A stretch of 64,000 bases of DNA. It comes from Microbulbifer sediminum. GTDB lineage: Bacteria > Pseudomonadota > Gammaproteobacteria > Pseudomonadales > Cellvibrionaceae. The translations under genes were made by a program, and so were the position numbers. The stretch is from contig NZ_JAJSAP010000005.1 of the NCBI RefSeq assembly GCF_021729035.1, forward strand, positions 1 to 64,000, given 5' to 3'. Numbering within the stretch: the stretch's first letter is position 1; each line of letters starts with the position of its first letter. Under the pieces are notes generated by a model. It had not been told where the DNA came from. It saw nothing but the letters and a program-made list of their open reading frames with translations, and made no database searches. Positions 17,001-25,229 of this stretch are shown here, one piece after another.

Positions 17001-17149
17001 ACCACCGTGACAGAGGGTGCGGTCAGGTCCGGGAAGACATCCACCGGCGCTTTCAGGGATGTCCAGGCGCCCCACACGAACAACAGGGCTGCCCCGGCCA
17101 GGACCAGCAGGCGATTCCCCAGCGACCACTGGATTATTCGATCAATCAT
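14063..17149 (-). CDS. RND efflux permease, CzcA/CusA-like
   Basis: A 1028-residue proton-driven inner-membrane pump. The start (one membrane helix, then APVDVFPDLTAPSV and the porter loops) and the C-terminal TRNGVILVDH segment match CusA/CzcA-type permeases. However TM4 reads GALVDDAIIVVEN, with the Asp-Asp pair of drug-type (HAE) pumps rather than the DFG-x2-DGA of classical metal pumps, so the substrate is uncertain. It is the last gene of a six-gene minus-strand operon, 15 bases after the adaptor. The His-rich lipoprotein and His-rich adaptor in the same operon point to metal cations. Confidence 0.88.
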   Translation of the reverse strand: MIDRIIQWSLGNRLLVLAGAALLFVWGAWTSLKAPVDVFPDLTAPSVTVVAEAHGMPPEDVERLVTFPLETAMNGASGVRRVRSNSGIGISVVTVEFEWGMDIYRARQIVSEKLQTVRASLPPDLPSPVLAPVTSIMGEILFIALSSDVHDEMTLKTTADWVVRRRLLAVPGVAEVIPTGGQTRQFQVVATPERLATYGVTLGELRDAVAAASRNSSAGFITENDQEFLIQGVGRARGLEDIRQAVVTTRDGVPVQVRDLASVETGPAPRRGTGSYRGEAAVVLGIQKQPNVNTLALTKRLDTVIDDIQASLPEGMRIETDAFRQADFINVAIDNLAAALRDGAILVVAIMFAFLFSARATGIALLAIPLSLLVAVLVIRYLGGSINTMTLGGMAIALGALVDDAIIVVENIVRRLRENHALPESERRSNVAVVFDATREIEGSIVFATLIIILVFLPLFFLSGVEGRLLEPLGLAYVVALAASLLVAVTVTPVLSLLLLPNSKPVHEDHDTRFISWLKVRYRPLLSGAMRYWRSVLLGSSALLIAAIAGLMLAGRGFLPEFNEGSLTISVVTLPGTSLETSNEIGQRVEKILLEQPEVVATARRTGRAELDPHAQQVFASEIDVTLAMQERDKSQLLASLRQRFASIPGTNVIIGQPISHRIDHMLSGTRANIAIKVFGEDLFELRRLGKQVESRVAEIPGAVDVAMEQQSEIPFVAVNFNRPALANYGMTVAEAAEALETAFTGTEVGRILEGQASFDLVVRFPESARDNIDTLRETMLTLDSGARVPFAAIADIRRERGANTISRENVQRKLVVMANVAGRDLISVVEDIRVALGESISLPTGYHIEYGGQFESAEAAGTRLMLLGALVIVGIFLLLVAAFGNTREAWLVMLNLPLALIGGVVGVWLTDGIVTIAAVIGFITLFGIATRNGVILVDHIGRLQRDGGLDLGSAIRRGAEERLVPILMTALATAFALVPLALAAGQPGSEIQAPMAIVILCGLISSTALNMLVVPVMYQRFFAGKCS

Positions 17150-17164
17150 TCACTCTTCCCAACA

Positions 17165-18775
17165 TCAGTGTGCGTGGCCGTGCCCCACTTCGTCACCACC
17201 GATAGAGGCCAGCTTGACGAAATAGGCCCCTTTCGAGGCCACCCGCTCACCCGCTGCCACGCCGTCCAGTACCTCGACCATCTCACCGTCGACAATCCCC
17301 AGCTCCACCGGGCGACGCGCGAATGTCTCACCGCCGGTCTGCACATACACCACGTTGCGGCCGCCATCATCAATCACCGCACTGCGCGGGATAGCCAGCC
17401 GCGGCTCCGCCGGCGCCGTAAACAGGTGCGCGGGCAGGCGTGCGCCGAGAATGGTTGGCCCCAGGGAAACCGGGTACTCGACCGTGACGTGCGCCGTGCG
17501 TGTTTTCGGGTCCACGGCAGAACTGACCTGCACTACACGCGCGCCACTGGCTTCATCCAGCACTACCGTGTCGCCCCCTGCAGTTTCGAGCCAGGCGCCA
17601 CTGGCCGCGGGAACATCGGCGGCAAAGCGCTCCGGCACCGCCAGGTCGAGCCAGCGACGATCCTGCGAGGCAATGCGGAAGACCCGCTCCCCGGCCCGCA
17701 CGAATGCGCCCGGGCGGGCATTGAACTCGACCACCTCGCCCGCGACCGGTGCACGCAAGGCAATGCCGGCCTCGGCACTGCCGCCCTGGTACTGTTCGAC
17801 GCGCGCCCTGGCGGCTGCGAATTCTGCCCTGGCGACCTCCAGTTCTTCCCGGGCTTCCACCAGCCGGCGCTCGGCGATCGCGCCCTGCTGGTAGAGTCGT
17901 TCCAGGCGCTCGACATCGCGCTTGGCCAGTGACAGCTGCGAACGTGTCCGCTCCATCGCTACCAGCAACTGGCCGAAGTCGGTCTCGCCGCCCAGGCGCG
18001 GTACCAGGTATCCCAGCACGGCCCCGCTCTCAACCACATCCCCGGCCCGGGCCATCCCCGCATGGGAGAAATAACCATCCGCGGGTGCCCGGATCTGGGC
18101 GCCCGCGTCCGCGGGTGCATCCACGGTGGCAAACGCCGGTACCGACGGGCGCATGGGACGCAGCTGCGCCTCGGTGGAGGCAAACGGGTTGCTCCACTGC
18201 TGCTCTTTCAGGTAAGTGATGTCACCCTCGGGTTCAGCCTGGTCAACCACCGCCTCTGCCGCCGACGGGTAGACCCGCACCATGCCCAGGTCATGGGTGG
18301 CCTGCAGCTCCCCATCCTGCACTTCGATCAGCAGGCGGAATTCCCCCGCGTCACGCGGCTTTACCCCCGGGGTAAAAATGCCGGTACGCGCGGGCTGCCG
18401 CACACGGAAACGGGCGGCTATGCTGTCGCCCCGCTTGAGGACCACGTCGACGCGCCCGCTTTCCAGCGGCGCCGAGTCGGCAAGACGGGTGACATGGGCG
18501 GCAAAGTTCGAGGTCTGCCCGGCAACCAGGGTCGGGAATTCCACAAACAATTCAGTGGTATCCGTGTAGTCGGTAAAGACCAGGGTCGGCCCCTCATCAC
18601 CGTGGCCATGTCCGCTGCCGTCGTGGCCGCCCTCTCCATGAGCGCCTCCTGCCCCATGACCGCCTCCGGGCCCGTGTGCATGGCCGTGGCCACCGCCCGC
18701 GGGTTCCCCGCAGGCAACCAGGCCGAAGCCAAGCGCGGCCAGTGCCAGCGCCCGGACAAGGTTTTTAGTGCTCAT
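17165..18775 (-). CDS. RND periplasmic adaptor with His-rich N-terminus
   Basis: A 536-residue membrane-fusion protein of the CusB/CzcB type. A lipobox (LVAC, residues 19-22) would anchor it to the inner membrane. Residues 25-62 are a His/Gly/Asp-rich segment (GHGHAHGPGGGHG and similar) that could bind Cu, Zn or related ions, followed by a beta domain that resembles the extra N-terminal domain of some CzcB proteins. The barrel-sandwich and helical hairpin lie around residues 220-380, and the C-terminus is again His-rich (GHGHAH). ATG 18775 lies inside the end of the lipoprotein gene, an 11-base overlap, so translation is coupled. Confidence 0.87.
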   Translation of the reverse strand: MSTKNLVRALALAALGFGLVACGEPAGGGHGHAHGPGGGHGAGGAHGEGGHDGSGHGHGDEGPTLVFTDYTDTTELFVEFPTLVAGQTSNFAAHVTRLADSAPLESGRVDVVLKRGDSIAARFRVRQPARTGIFTPGVKPRDAGEFRLLIEVQDGELQATHDLGMVRVYPSAAEAVVDQAEPEGDITYLKEQQWSNPFASTEAQLRPMRPSVPAFATVDAPADAGAQIRAPADGYFSHAGMARAGDVVESGAVLGYLVPRLGGETDFGQLLVAMERTRSQLSLAKRDVERLERLYQQGAIAERRLVEAREELEVARAEFAAARARVEQYQGGSAEAGIALRAPVAGEVVEFNARPGAFVRAGERVFRIASQDRRWLDLAVPERFAADVPAASGAWLETAGGDTVVLDEASGARVVQVSSAVDPKTRTAHVTVEYPVSLGPTILGARLPAHLFTAPAEPRLAIPRSAVIDDGGRNVVYVQTGGETFARRPVELGIVDGEMVEVLDGVAAGERVASKGAYFVKLASIGGDEVGHGHAH

Positions 18776-19181
18776 GCTCGGAATCGTCATCGTGGCTGTG
18801 TTCGTGGGATTCTTCCTCTGCGGCTTCTTCAGTGGTGTCGTCCTCGTGGGTGTGCGTTGCTTCACCGTGCTCGTGGCCTTCTTCCTCGCTGGCCGCACCC
18901 TCCTCTGCTGGCGCACCGGTTTCAGCTTCTTCACCGTAAAACGCCTCGGTCTCGGTTTCGTCGTGGGAGTGGGCCCCGTCGCCGTGGTCGTGCGCCGTGC
19001 CATCTTCATGCGCTGCATCATGGCCCTCGTGATGAGAGGCTTCGTCGTGGCCATGTCCGCCCTCTTCGTGGGCGTGGTCTGACTCGCCTTCATGGGGATG
19101 CCCGTGATCATCGCCCTGGCCACAAGCGGACAACAGGAACGCGGAAAACGCGATGGACAGGATCAGAGCAAGCTTGTTCAT
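18765..19181 (-). CDS. Small His/Asp/Glu-rich lipoprotein
   Basis: A 138-residue predicted lipoprotein. The signal peptide ends in a clear lipobox (LLSAC, Cys at residue 20). The rest is low-complexity and made mainly of His, Glu, Asp, Gly, Ala and Thr, with repeated HxH and HE/DH groups (DHGHPHEG, HEHSHDDD) and no other Cys. It is probably an intrinsically disordered periplasmic metal-binding tether or sponge. It overlaps tolC by four bases (ATGA) at one end and the adaptor gene by 11 bases at the other, so it is an integral part of the efflux operon. No named family recognised. Confidence 0.8.
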   Translation of the reverse strand: MNKLALILSIAFSAFLLSACGQGDDHGHPHEGESDHAHEEGGHGHDEASHHEGHDAAHEDGTAHDHGDGAHSHDETETEAFYGEEAETGAPAEEGAASEEEGHEHGEATHTHEDDTTEEAAEEESHEHSHDDDSEHEH

Positions 19182-20371
19182 AAATCACCTTTTATCAGTT
19201 GGAGTTGGATGTAGGACTGTCGCGCAGCGCGTGCGCGGCGCACCGCCTCGCGCTGCGCAGAAAGTTCAGTGCGGTGGGCATCGATCAGTTCCAGGACACT
19301 AACCTCACCCGCGTCATAGGCGCTCTCCGCAATCGATACCAGCGATCTGCCGGCAGAGGCTTCACGCGCGGTAATTGCGGCGCGCCGGCGGGCGCGCAGT
19401 TCCCGGAGTACGGCCCGGGTCTCCGCCGCGAGGCGCGTCTCGAGCAGCGCGCGTTTAGCCTGCAGTTGGTGCGAGCGGGCAGACTGCGCCCGCGCCTCGC
19501 CGGAACCGTTATCAAACAACGGCACTTCCACCCCCAGGGACAGCAGCTGGCCGTCGGCAGATACATCGGGATCCTCAAACTCACGGCGCCCCACCCCCAG
19601 GGTCAGCTCCGGCCAGCGGCGGCGTTCCTCCGCCCTGGCGGAGAGGGATGCGGCCTGCACTTCCGCCTCCAGCGCCTGCAGCATCGGATGCCCGGCGAGC
19701 ACAGCCGCCAATTCCACCGTGTCAGCAGCCGGCGGCAGGAGCCTGCTGGCCAGCGGCGCCGGTTCGGACCCGACCAGGCTGAACAAGCGGTCCGCTGCCG
19801 ATTCCGCCGCAGCCCGGGCGTCCAGCGCCTCACCGCTGACCAGGGCCAGCTCTTTCTCCAGCCGCAGGGCATCAAACTGCGAGGCATCACCCGCCCGGGC
19901 GCGGCTGGCAACTGCCCCGGCCAGGTGCGCCAGCCGATCACGCCAGCCGCTCACCGCAGCGGCCTCACGCTCAGCTGCAACCGCGGCGTAGTAGAGGCGA
20001 CGCATCTCGGCCACCAACTCACGGCGTTTCAGGTCGACGCGGGCGTTTTCCGCCAGACGCTCACTGTCCGCTGCCTCCCGCTCCAGACCATGCACGCCGG
20101 CGATATTGAAGCGCTGGGTCAGCCACAGGTAGCGCTCCTCTGCCGTGCCGCTGTCCAGGTCGAGACCTTCATTGCTGTATTCAATTTCCGGATTCGCCCA
20201 GCGCCCCGCGGCATCTGCGCGCCCCGCTGCCGCTTCACGCCGTGCGTCCAACAACGTGGCGATGTCCGGTTGCGCCAGCCCGAGCCGCACAGCCTCGGCC
20301 TCCGTGAGCCCCGGTGCGGCACGACCGGCAGCGGCCGCCAGCATCGCACCAATCAATAAAAACAGTCGCAT
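19178..20371 (-). CDS. TolC-family outer-membrane efflux protein (CzcC-like)
   Basis: A 397-residue outer-membrane channel subunit. A signal peptide (MRLFLLIGAMLAAAAGRA) is followed by long amphipathic coiled-coil helices typical of OEP repeats, rich in Ala, Arg and Glu. WANPEIEYSNEG and the second-half TLGVGRREFED region correspond to the beta-barrel strands of CzcC-type proteins. I chose ATG 20371. It starts 4 bases after the M56 gene stop and overlaps the lipoprotein gene by four bases. Together with the adaptor and permease it makes a tripartite pump. Confidence 0.87.
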   Translation of the reverse strand: MRLFLLIGAMLAAAAGRAAPGLTEAEAVRLGLAQPDIATLLDARREAAAGRADAAGRWANPEIEYSNEGLDLDSGTAEERYLWLTQRFNIAGVHGLEREAADSERLAENARVDLKRRELVAEMRRLYYAAVAAEREAAAVSGWRDRLAHLAGAVASRARAGDASQFDALRLEKELALVSGEALDARAAAESAADRLFSLVGSEPAPLASRLLPPAADTVELAAVLAGHPMLQALEAEVQAASLSARAEERRRWPELTLGVGRREFEDPDVSADGQLLSLGVEVPLFDNGSGEARAQSARSHQLQAKRALLETRLAAETRAVLRELRARRRAAITAREASAGRSLVSIAESAYDAGEVSVLELIDAHRTELSAQREAVRRARAARQSYIQLQLIKGDL

Positions 20372-20375
20372 GAAG

Positions 20376-21353
20376 TCAATGTCCCGTGAGAAGCCCGAGC
20401 AGGGTTTCGAGTTCGTGGTGTGCACCGGCAGATGACAGCGATAAAGCAAAGATGGCCGCCAGTGAGACACTGACAAACACGCGTCCATTTCGCCTGTTGT
20501 CCGCAGGGCACAGTAACCGCTCGATGCGCTTCACTGCGTCGGCTCCCGCCACCGAGAGGCCCGGCATTACCTCGCCGCGCTGCAGGCGAAAAACCTTGAG
20601 CAGGGTTGCCGCGACCTCTTCCCGGCCAAAGTGGCCCGCCACCCGGTCATCCGCGATTTCCTCCAGCGCCTGGCGCCACTCTTTGCGCAGGCGGGAAGCA
20701 GTCACCGGCAGATGTAGCAGCAGCAGGATTTCGAATACCCCGTTATAGAGCAGATCCCGCGTGCGCACGTGGGAAACTTCATGCGCTAGCACAATGCGCC
20801 GCTCACGCGCTTCCAGCCTGTCAAGCAAGCCCCGTGACAGGATCACTCGCGGGGAAAAGGCCCCGGCAGTCACTGCAAAGGGGCTCAGGCTTTCGACAGT
20901 GTGTACTCTGCGATCGGGAATGCGCCCCTCGACCAAGCGCAACAGGCTGCAGATGTGCTTGCCAGCCCGGTACTGCCGGCTGCCAAAGCCAATGATGACG
21001 TAGGTGATGCCTGCGAGAAGCAGTGCAGCCGCAACGAACTCGACAACCCCGAGATCGATTGCCGGCAGGTGCCTGAAGCAGAGATGGGGATGTCCCGGGC
21101 CGTGATACACACAATGATCTGTCATCCAGCCAAGGGACTTGCCCAGTGCCGTCACGACAACGGCGACGACCAGCGCAGCCATTGCCAGCAGTGGCAAGGT
21201 CGCGAGGGTAAAGCTGTAGCTGCGTCGCGCCACCGGTGACAGCTCCCCACGGAATACAAAGCGGGAAACCAGCTCACTGGCCAGATAGCCTATCGCCCAG
21301 CCGCCCACTGCCAGCAGGATGAACAGCCAGGCCAGGGAAAGAATGACGTTCAT
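20376..21353 (-). CDS. M56-family (BlaR1-like) membrane metallopeptidase
   Basis: A 325-residue membrane protease. Hydrophobic segments lie near residues 5-28, 45-70, 100-125 and 295-312. The zinc motif is HEVSH (about residue 190), preceded by SPFAVTAGAFSPRVILS, typical of M56 enzymes, and followed by EEIADDRV, which should give the third ligand. BlaR1 and MecR1 of this family relay a signal by cleaving a BlaI/MecI repressor. There is no C-terminal penicillin-binding sensor here, only a short tail after the last helix, so the signal is not a beta-lactam. The gene overlaps the repressor gene by four bases. Confidence 0.88.
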   Translation of the reverse strand: MNVILSLAWLFILLAVGGWAIGYLASELVSRFVFRGELSPVARRSYSFTLATLPLLAMAALVVAVVVTALGKSLGWMTDHCVYHGPGHPHLCFRHLPAIDLGVVEFVAAALLLAGITYVIIGFGSRQYRAGKHICSLLRLVEGRIPDRRVHTVESLSPFAVTAGAFSPRVILSRGLLDRLEARERRIVLAHEVSHVRTRDLLYNGVFEILLLLHLPVTASRLRKEWRQALEEIADDRVAGHFGREEVAATLLKVFRLQRGEVMPGLSVAGADAVKRIERLLCPADNRRNGRVFVSVSLAAIFALSLSSAGAHHELETLLGLLTGH

Positions 21354-21751
21354 TGGTCACGCCTCCCCTGGCGGCGCTTGCGCAATTCTTCCTCAAGGCG
21401 TGCCAGGCTGGCTTCATCGATATCCTCGACCGCCTCTACAAACGCCGCCAGGGACGAAACCGCATCGCCGCCAAAGCGGCCGAGGGTCTCGCGGATATAG
21501 GAGGCAATCAGGCGTTCCCGCTCGACAGTTGCGGTGTAGCGGTAAGCATGCCCGCGCTTGCTGCGCGTGAGCAGCTCCTTGCGGTGCAGACGCTCGAGAG
21601 TGGACTGCACGGTGTTCAGCGAGATACCCCGCGGCTGGCCAATGCGCTCGTGTACCTCTTTCGCCGAGCACTCCGGTGTCTCCCAGGTGACCTCCAGTAC
21701 CGCCACCTCCAGGTCTCCCAGTGCGGGGGTTGGTTTCGAGGATTCGCTCAC
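21350..21751 (-). CDS. BlaI/MecI/CopY-family repressor
   Basis: A 133-residue winged-helix repressor. The N-terminal domain has LGDLEVAVLEVTWETPECSA (helix 1-2), SLNTVQSTLERLHRKELL (recognition helix) and a wing with RGHAYRYTATV, all typical of the family. The C-terminal dimerisation part is SLAAFVEAVEDIDEASLARLEEEL. In this family the repressor is either cleaved through an M56 protease (BlaI) or released by copper (CopY); the CxC metal motif of CopY is absent, so protease control fits better. GTG 21751 follows CTGGAG. First gene of the efflux operon. Confidence 0.9.
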   Translation of the reverse strand: MSESSKPTPALGDLEVAVLEVTWETPECSAKEVHERIGQPRGISLNTVQSTLERLHRKELLTRSKRGHAYRYTATVERERLIASYIRETLGRFGGDAVSSLAAFVEAVEDIDEASLARLEEELRKRRQGRRDQ

Positions 21752-21793
21752 GTCGGCTCCAGAATTCCAGCAATTTCCCAGTGTATGGGCGGA

Positions 21794-21818
21794 AAAAACC
21801 GATCGTCAATCGGTTTTT
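21794..21818. promoter_or_regulatory. Perfect inverted repeat, candidate repressor operator
   Basis: AAAAACCGAT (21794-21803), a five-base centre CGTCA, and ATCGGTTTTT (21809-21818) make a perfect 10-bp inverted repeat. It lies 43 bases upstream of the repressor start and between divergent transcription units, where a terminator has no purpose. An operator for the BlaI-type repressor is the best reading, although a T-flanked hairpin acting as a terminator cannot be excluded. Confidence 0.5.
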
Positions 21819-21960
21819 CTGGAGCGGGGGGGGTCACAATGGGGTCTGGCACCGCCTGAGTCCCGGACCGCCGTGCAACAGCCGCCAAAAGACGTCAGTT
21901 GCTTTCTGCGTTAGCATGTGGAGCACAAGATCCATAACAGATTCAGGCCGGAGGTTCCTC

Positions 21961-23349
21961 GTGTCCCGATTATCCCTAGCTACCGCCCTCCTCTCTTCAC
22001 TGGCCGTGGCCGGACCTGCCCTTGCGCAGCCCGCCACCGACTCGGCACTACTCGAGCAGATCCGCCAGGACGTGTCCGCAGAGCGGATTGAAAAGGATAT
22101 CCGCACCCTGGTGGGCTTCGGCACCCGCCACACCCTTTCAGAAACGGACTCAGAAACCCGGGGTATCGGCGCCGCCCGGCGCTGGGTACATGACGAATTT
22201 GAGCGTATCAGTGCTGCATGCGGCGGCTGCCTGGAAGTCTATTACCAGTCGGAGTTCTTCGAGGATGAGAAGCGCATCCCCGAGCGCACCGAGGTGGTCA
22301 ATGTGATTGCGATCCAGCGCGGCACCGTGGATCCGGGACGCTATGTGATCATGTCCGGCGATATCGACTCGCGCGTATCCGACGTGATGGACTACACCTC
22401 GGATGCGCCGGGCGCGAACGACAATGCCTCAGGCCTCGCCGGTGCCATTGAGGCCGCACGGGTACTGAGCAAGCACAAGTTCGCCGGCTCCATTGTCTAT
22501 GCCGGCCTGTCCGGCGAGGAACAGGGACTGTTCGGGGGCCGCATCATGGCCGCCCAGGCCAGGGAAGACGGCTGGCGCATTACCGGTGTGCTGAACAATG
22601 ACATGATCGGCAATATCGAGGGCATCAACGGTGTAATCAACAACACCACCGCGCGGGTGTTTATGGAAGGTACCCGCATGAACGAGACCGCCGATGAGGC
22701 CCGCGCGCGCCGCTTCTACGGTGGCGAGGTGGACTCCCCCTCCCGCAACCTGGGGCGCTATGTGCACCGTATCGCCGAGGACTACATTCCCAACCTGGAT
22801 GTGATGATGATCTATCGCCTGGACCGCTTCGGTCGTGGCGGCCACCATCGCCCGTTCAATGACCTGGGCTATCCCGGCGTCCGCATCATGGAGACCAACG
22901 AGAACTACAACCGCCAGCACCAGGATCTGCGCACCGAGGATGGCATCCGCTACGGCGATGTGATCGAGGGGGTAAACTTCGAGTATGCCGCCAAGCTCAC
23001 CGGCCTCAACGCACTCACCATGGCCGCCCTGTCCAGGGCCCCGGCGCCGCCCGCAGATGTCACCATCGAGGGTGCGGTATCCCCCGACACCACCCTGAAA
23101 TGGAAAGCAGCCGGCGATGGCAATGACGATGTCCTGGCCGGCTACAAAGTCTACTGGCGCCTGACTTCGGAGCCCACCTGGACCAACAGCCGCTTTGTCG
23201 GCAAGGTGGATGAGTACACCCTGGAGAATATTGTGATCGACAACTACTTCTTCGGTGTCGCCGCCGTAAGCAAGGACGGCTTCGAGAGCCCGGTGGTTTT
23301 CCCCGGCCCCGCCGGATCCTTCTACCTGGATGGGTCAAAACGGGACTGA
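21961..23349 (+). CDS. Secreted M28-family metallopeptidase
   Basis: A 462-residue exported peptidase. GTG 21961 has a perfect GGAGG six bases upstream and begins a clean signal peptide ending ALAQP. The M28 domain (about residues 35-355) shows PGANDNASG (bridging Asp), SGEEQGLFGG (catalytic Glu and ligand Glu), NNDMIGN and GGHHRPF (last His). At the first zinc-ligand position the usual His-x-Asp is SGDIDS, so Asp replaces His. The C-terminal 95 residues look like a fibronectin III-type domain (TLKWKAAGDG, AGYKVYWR). Probably releases amino acids or dipeptides outside the inner membrane. It is divergent from the efflux operon. Confidence 0.88.
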   Translation: MSRLSLATALLSSLAVAGPALAQPATDSALLEQIRQDVSAERIEKDIRTLVGFGTRHTLSETDSETRGIGAARRWVHDEFERISAACGGCLEVYYQSEFFEDEKRIPERTEVVNVIAIQRGTVDPGRYVIMSGDIDSRVSDVMDYTSDAPGANDNASGLAGAIEAARVLSKHKFAGSIVYAGLSGEEQGLFGGRIMAAQAREDGWRITGVLNNDMIGNIEGINGVINNTTARVFMEGTRMNETADEARARRFYGGEVDSPSRNLGRYVHRIAEDYIPNLDVMMIYRLDRFGRGGHHRPFNDLGYPGVRIMETNENYNRQHQDLRTEDGIRYGDVIEGVNFEYAAKLTGLNALTMAALSRAPAPPADVTIEGAVSPDTTLKWKAAGDGNDDVLAGYKVYWRLTSEPTWTNSRFVGKVDEYTLENIVIDNYFFGVAAVSKDGFESPVVFPGPAGSFYLDGSKRD

Positions 23350-23625
23350 GTCTCCACAGCCTGATACCCTCCCGTATCCCCTGCCGCGCCGGAACTGCGC
23401 TCGCGCGGCAGGGGCACCTCTCCCATACTTCCCCCATACTTCTCCCGCACTTTGCCTCACCGGGACCGCCCTCCCCCCCCTTGCCAGACAATCACAGCTG
23501 CCACCGGGCTCACCCGCTGGATTGATGACTATCATTGGGAAGTGTCACCCCGCCCGCAGGAACCGCCCTGCGGGTATTGCCATTTGACGCGCCCTTTGGG
23601 CACCCCTGTGACAGGAGAAAGCTTT

Positions 23626-25152
23626 ATGGGAACCGGACCAGTCACCAGAGGCAACAGGACAGTCCATCACGCAGTCGCGATAATTACCCTGCTGCTGGTC
23701 ACTGCCGGCGCCAATCTCACCGGCTGTGGTAAAGAGGACAATGGTCACGCCGCAAAAGAGGATACAGCGCCGGCGGAGCAGCAGGAGGCGACCAGCGGAA
23801 GCGCCGAACAAGCGGAAGCCGACAAAGGCACGGGCAACGGGGCCGGACTCACCGATGAGACGCTCGAGGAACTGATTTCCCGCTCTTACCAGTACGTCGC
23901 CATGTACAACGTGAACAACAAGTTTGCCGAAAGCCAGGGAGGATGGAACACCTGTGTAGCCGACACCCAACTGAAAGACCATACCATGCGGGACATCGCA
24001 CGGCCGAATAATGACACGCTGTATATAAGCTGCCTGCTGGACCTGCGCACTGAACCAGTCGTTCTCAATATACCGGCATTCAATACCGACTATGCCTCAT
24101 TGATGATCACCGGCTATGACCATTACGTGAACATCCCGCTCAGTTCCCGTGAGGGTCACTTCAGTGAACCACAGAAAACACTGATCTACAGTGCGCGGAC
24201 GGAGGGATATGACGGCACGCCAGTAGACGGTATCGACCAGGTATTTGAAGCCACCGGGGACTTCGTCTCCGCGGTCTTTCGTGTAATGCCGCACAGTAAC
24301 GAACCGCAGCGCTTCCAGGAAATCACCGGGCAAATGCAATCCATCAAGCCGGTCACCCTCAGTGAGTACCGCGGAAATCCCCCCAAAACCAGGCAACCCG
24401 TCGACTTTCCAGCCACCGGCGAGACCGATATAGCCATCTTCGGCGACAACCTGCTCGAAGTGATGCAGTTTGTGTTCAACCACACCACCTTCGATCCTGA
24501 CAACCCACTGGACCAGCGCTTGCTTGCCATCTACAAACCGCTCGGTGTGGAGCCCGGCAGGGAATTCGATCCCGAATCTGTAAAAGAACTGGACGGTGAA
24601 CGCACTCGCGCCATGGCAAAGCGCATACGGGAAGAGTGGCTCACGAAAATGAATGACCCCGAGCTGATGAATAAAATGCAACCGAGGATGTTCCAGCCAA
24701 AGGGGGAAACCGACCTGGAGACGCTGCTGGCAGTATCCATTTACGGCCCCATTGGCGTGCCGCGCGAGGAGGCCGTCTACCCGACAGTCGATTCAAGCGA
24801 CGGCGAGCCGCTCAATGCGATGCACGACTATGTCGTCCGCATGGACAAGGACTCGCTGCCCCCTGCCGGGGCCTTCTGGTCGCTGACTCTCTACGACCTG
24901 GACAATGGCTTTTTCATCCCCAATGAGCGCAAGAAATACAGCGTGGGCAAGAACGCGGGCATGAAGCTTAATGAGGAGGGCGGTATCGATATCTATATCG
25001 CCGCGGAGAAGCCAGAAGGGGTGCCCGATGAGAACTGGTTGCCCATCGAGCGCAAAGACATGAACCTCAACCTGGTGATGCGAATTTACGAGCCCGACCT
25101 GGAACAACTGAAGGAGTGGTCACCGCCCTCCGCAGAGAAGCTTTCCGACTGA
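23626..25152 (+). CDS. DUF1254/DUF1214 lipoprotein
   Basis: A 508-residue predicted lipoprotein with lipobox LTGC (Cys about residue 35) and an acidic Glu/Ala/Thr-rich linker (residues 40-70). The DUF1254 domain follows (about 75-210, with RPNNDTLY and DHYVNIPLSS) and the DUF1214 domain occupies the C-terminal third (AFWSLTLYDLDNGFF, RKKYSVG, YIAAEKPEG, NWLPI). These paired domains are widespread in secreted proteins of unknown function. ATG 23626 has AGGAG nine bases upstream. It ends facing the RND permease gene. Confidence 0.87.
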   Translation: MGTGPVTRGNRTVHHAVAIITLLLVTAGANLTGCGKEDNGHAAKEDTAPAEQQEATSGSAEQAEADKGTGNGAGLTDETLEELISRSYQYVAMYNVNNKFAESQGGWNTCVADTQLKDHTMRDIARPNNDTLYISCLLDLRTEPVVLNIPAFNTDYASLMITGYDHYVNIPLSSREGHFSEPQKTLIYSARTEGYDGTPVDGIDQVFEATGDFVSAVFRVMPHSNEPQRFQEITGQMQSIKPVTLSEYRGNPPKTRQPVDFPATGETDIAIFGDNLLEVMQFVFNHTTFDPDNPLDQRLLAIYKPLGVEPGREFDPESVKELDGERTRAMAKRIREEWLTKMNDPELMNKMQPRMFQPKGETDLETLLAVSIYGPIGVPREEAVYPTVDSSDGEPLNAMHDYVVRMDKDSLPPAGAFWSLTLYDLDNGFFIPNERKKYSVGKNAGMKLNEEGGIDIYIAAEKPEGVPDENWLPIERKDMNLNLVMRIYEPDLEQLKEWSPPSAEKLSD

Positions 25153-25186
25153 AATCGCGGCGAACAGCGCCGGCAAACGGGGACGC

Positions 25187-25212
25187 GGATACCGGGCTGG
25201 CGCCCGGTATCC
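25187..25212. terminator. Strong hairpin between convergent genes
   Basis: GGATACCGGG/CCCGGTATCC (25187-25196 with 25203-25212), six-base loop, no T-run. It is placed between the ends of the DUF1254 gene and the RND permease gene and may protect or terminate both transcripts. Confidence 0.5.
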
Positions 25213-25229
25213 GGAGCCCTCAGGCAGGC

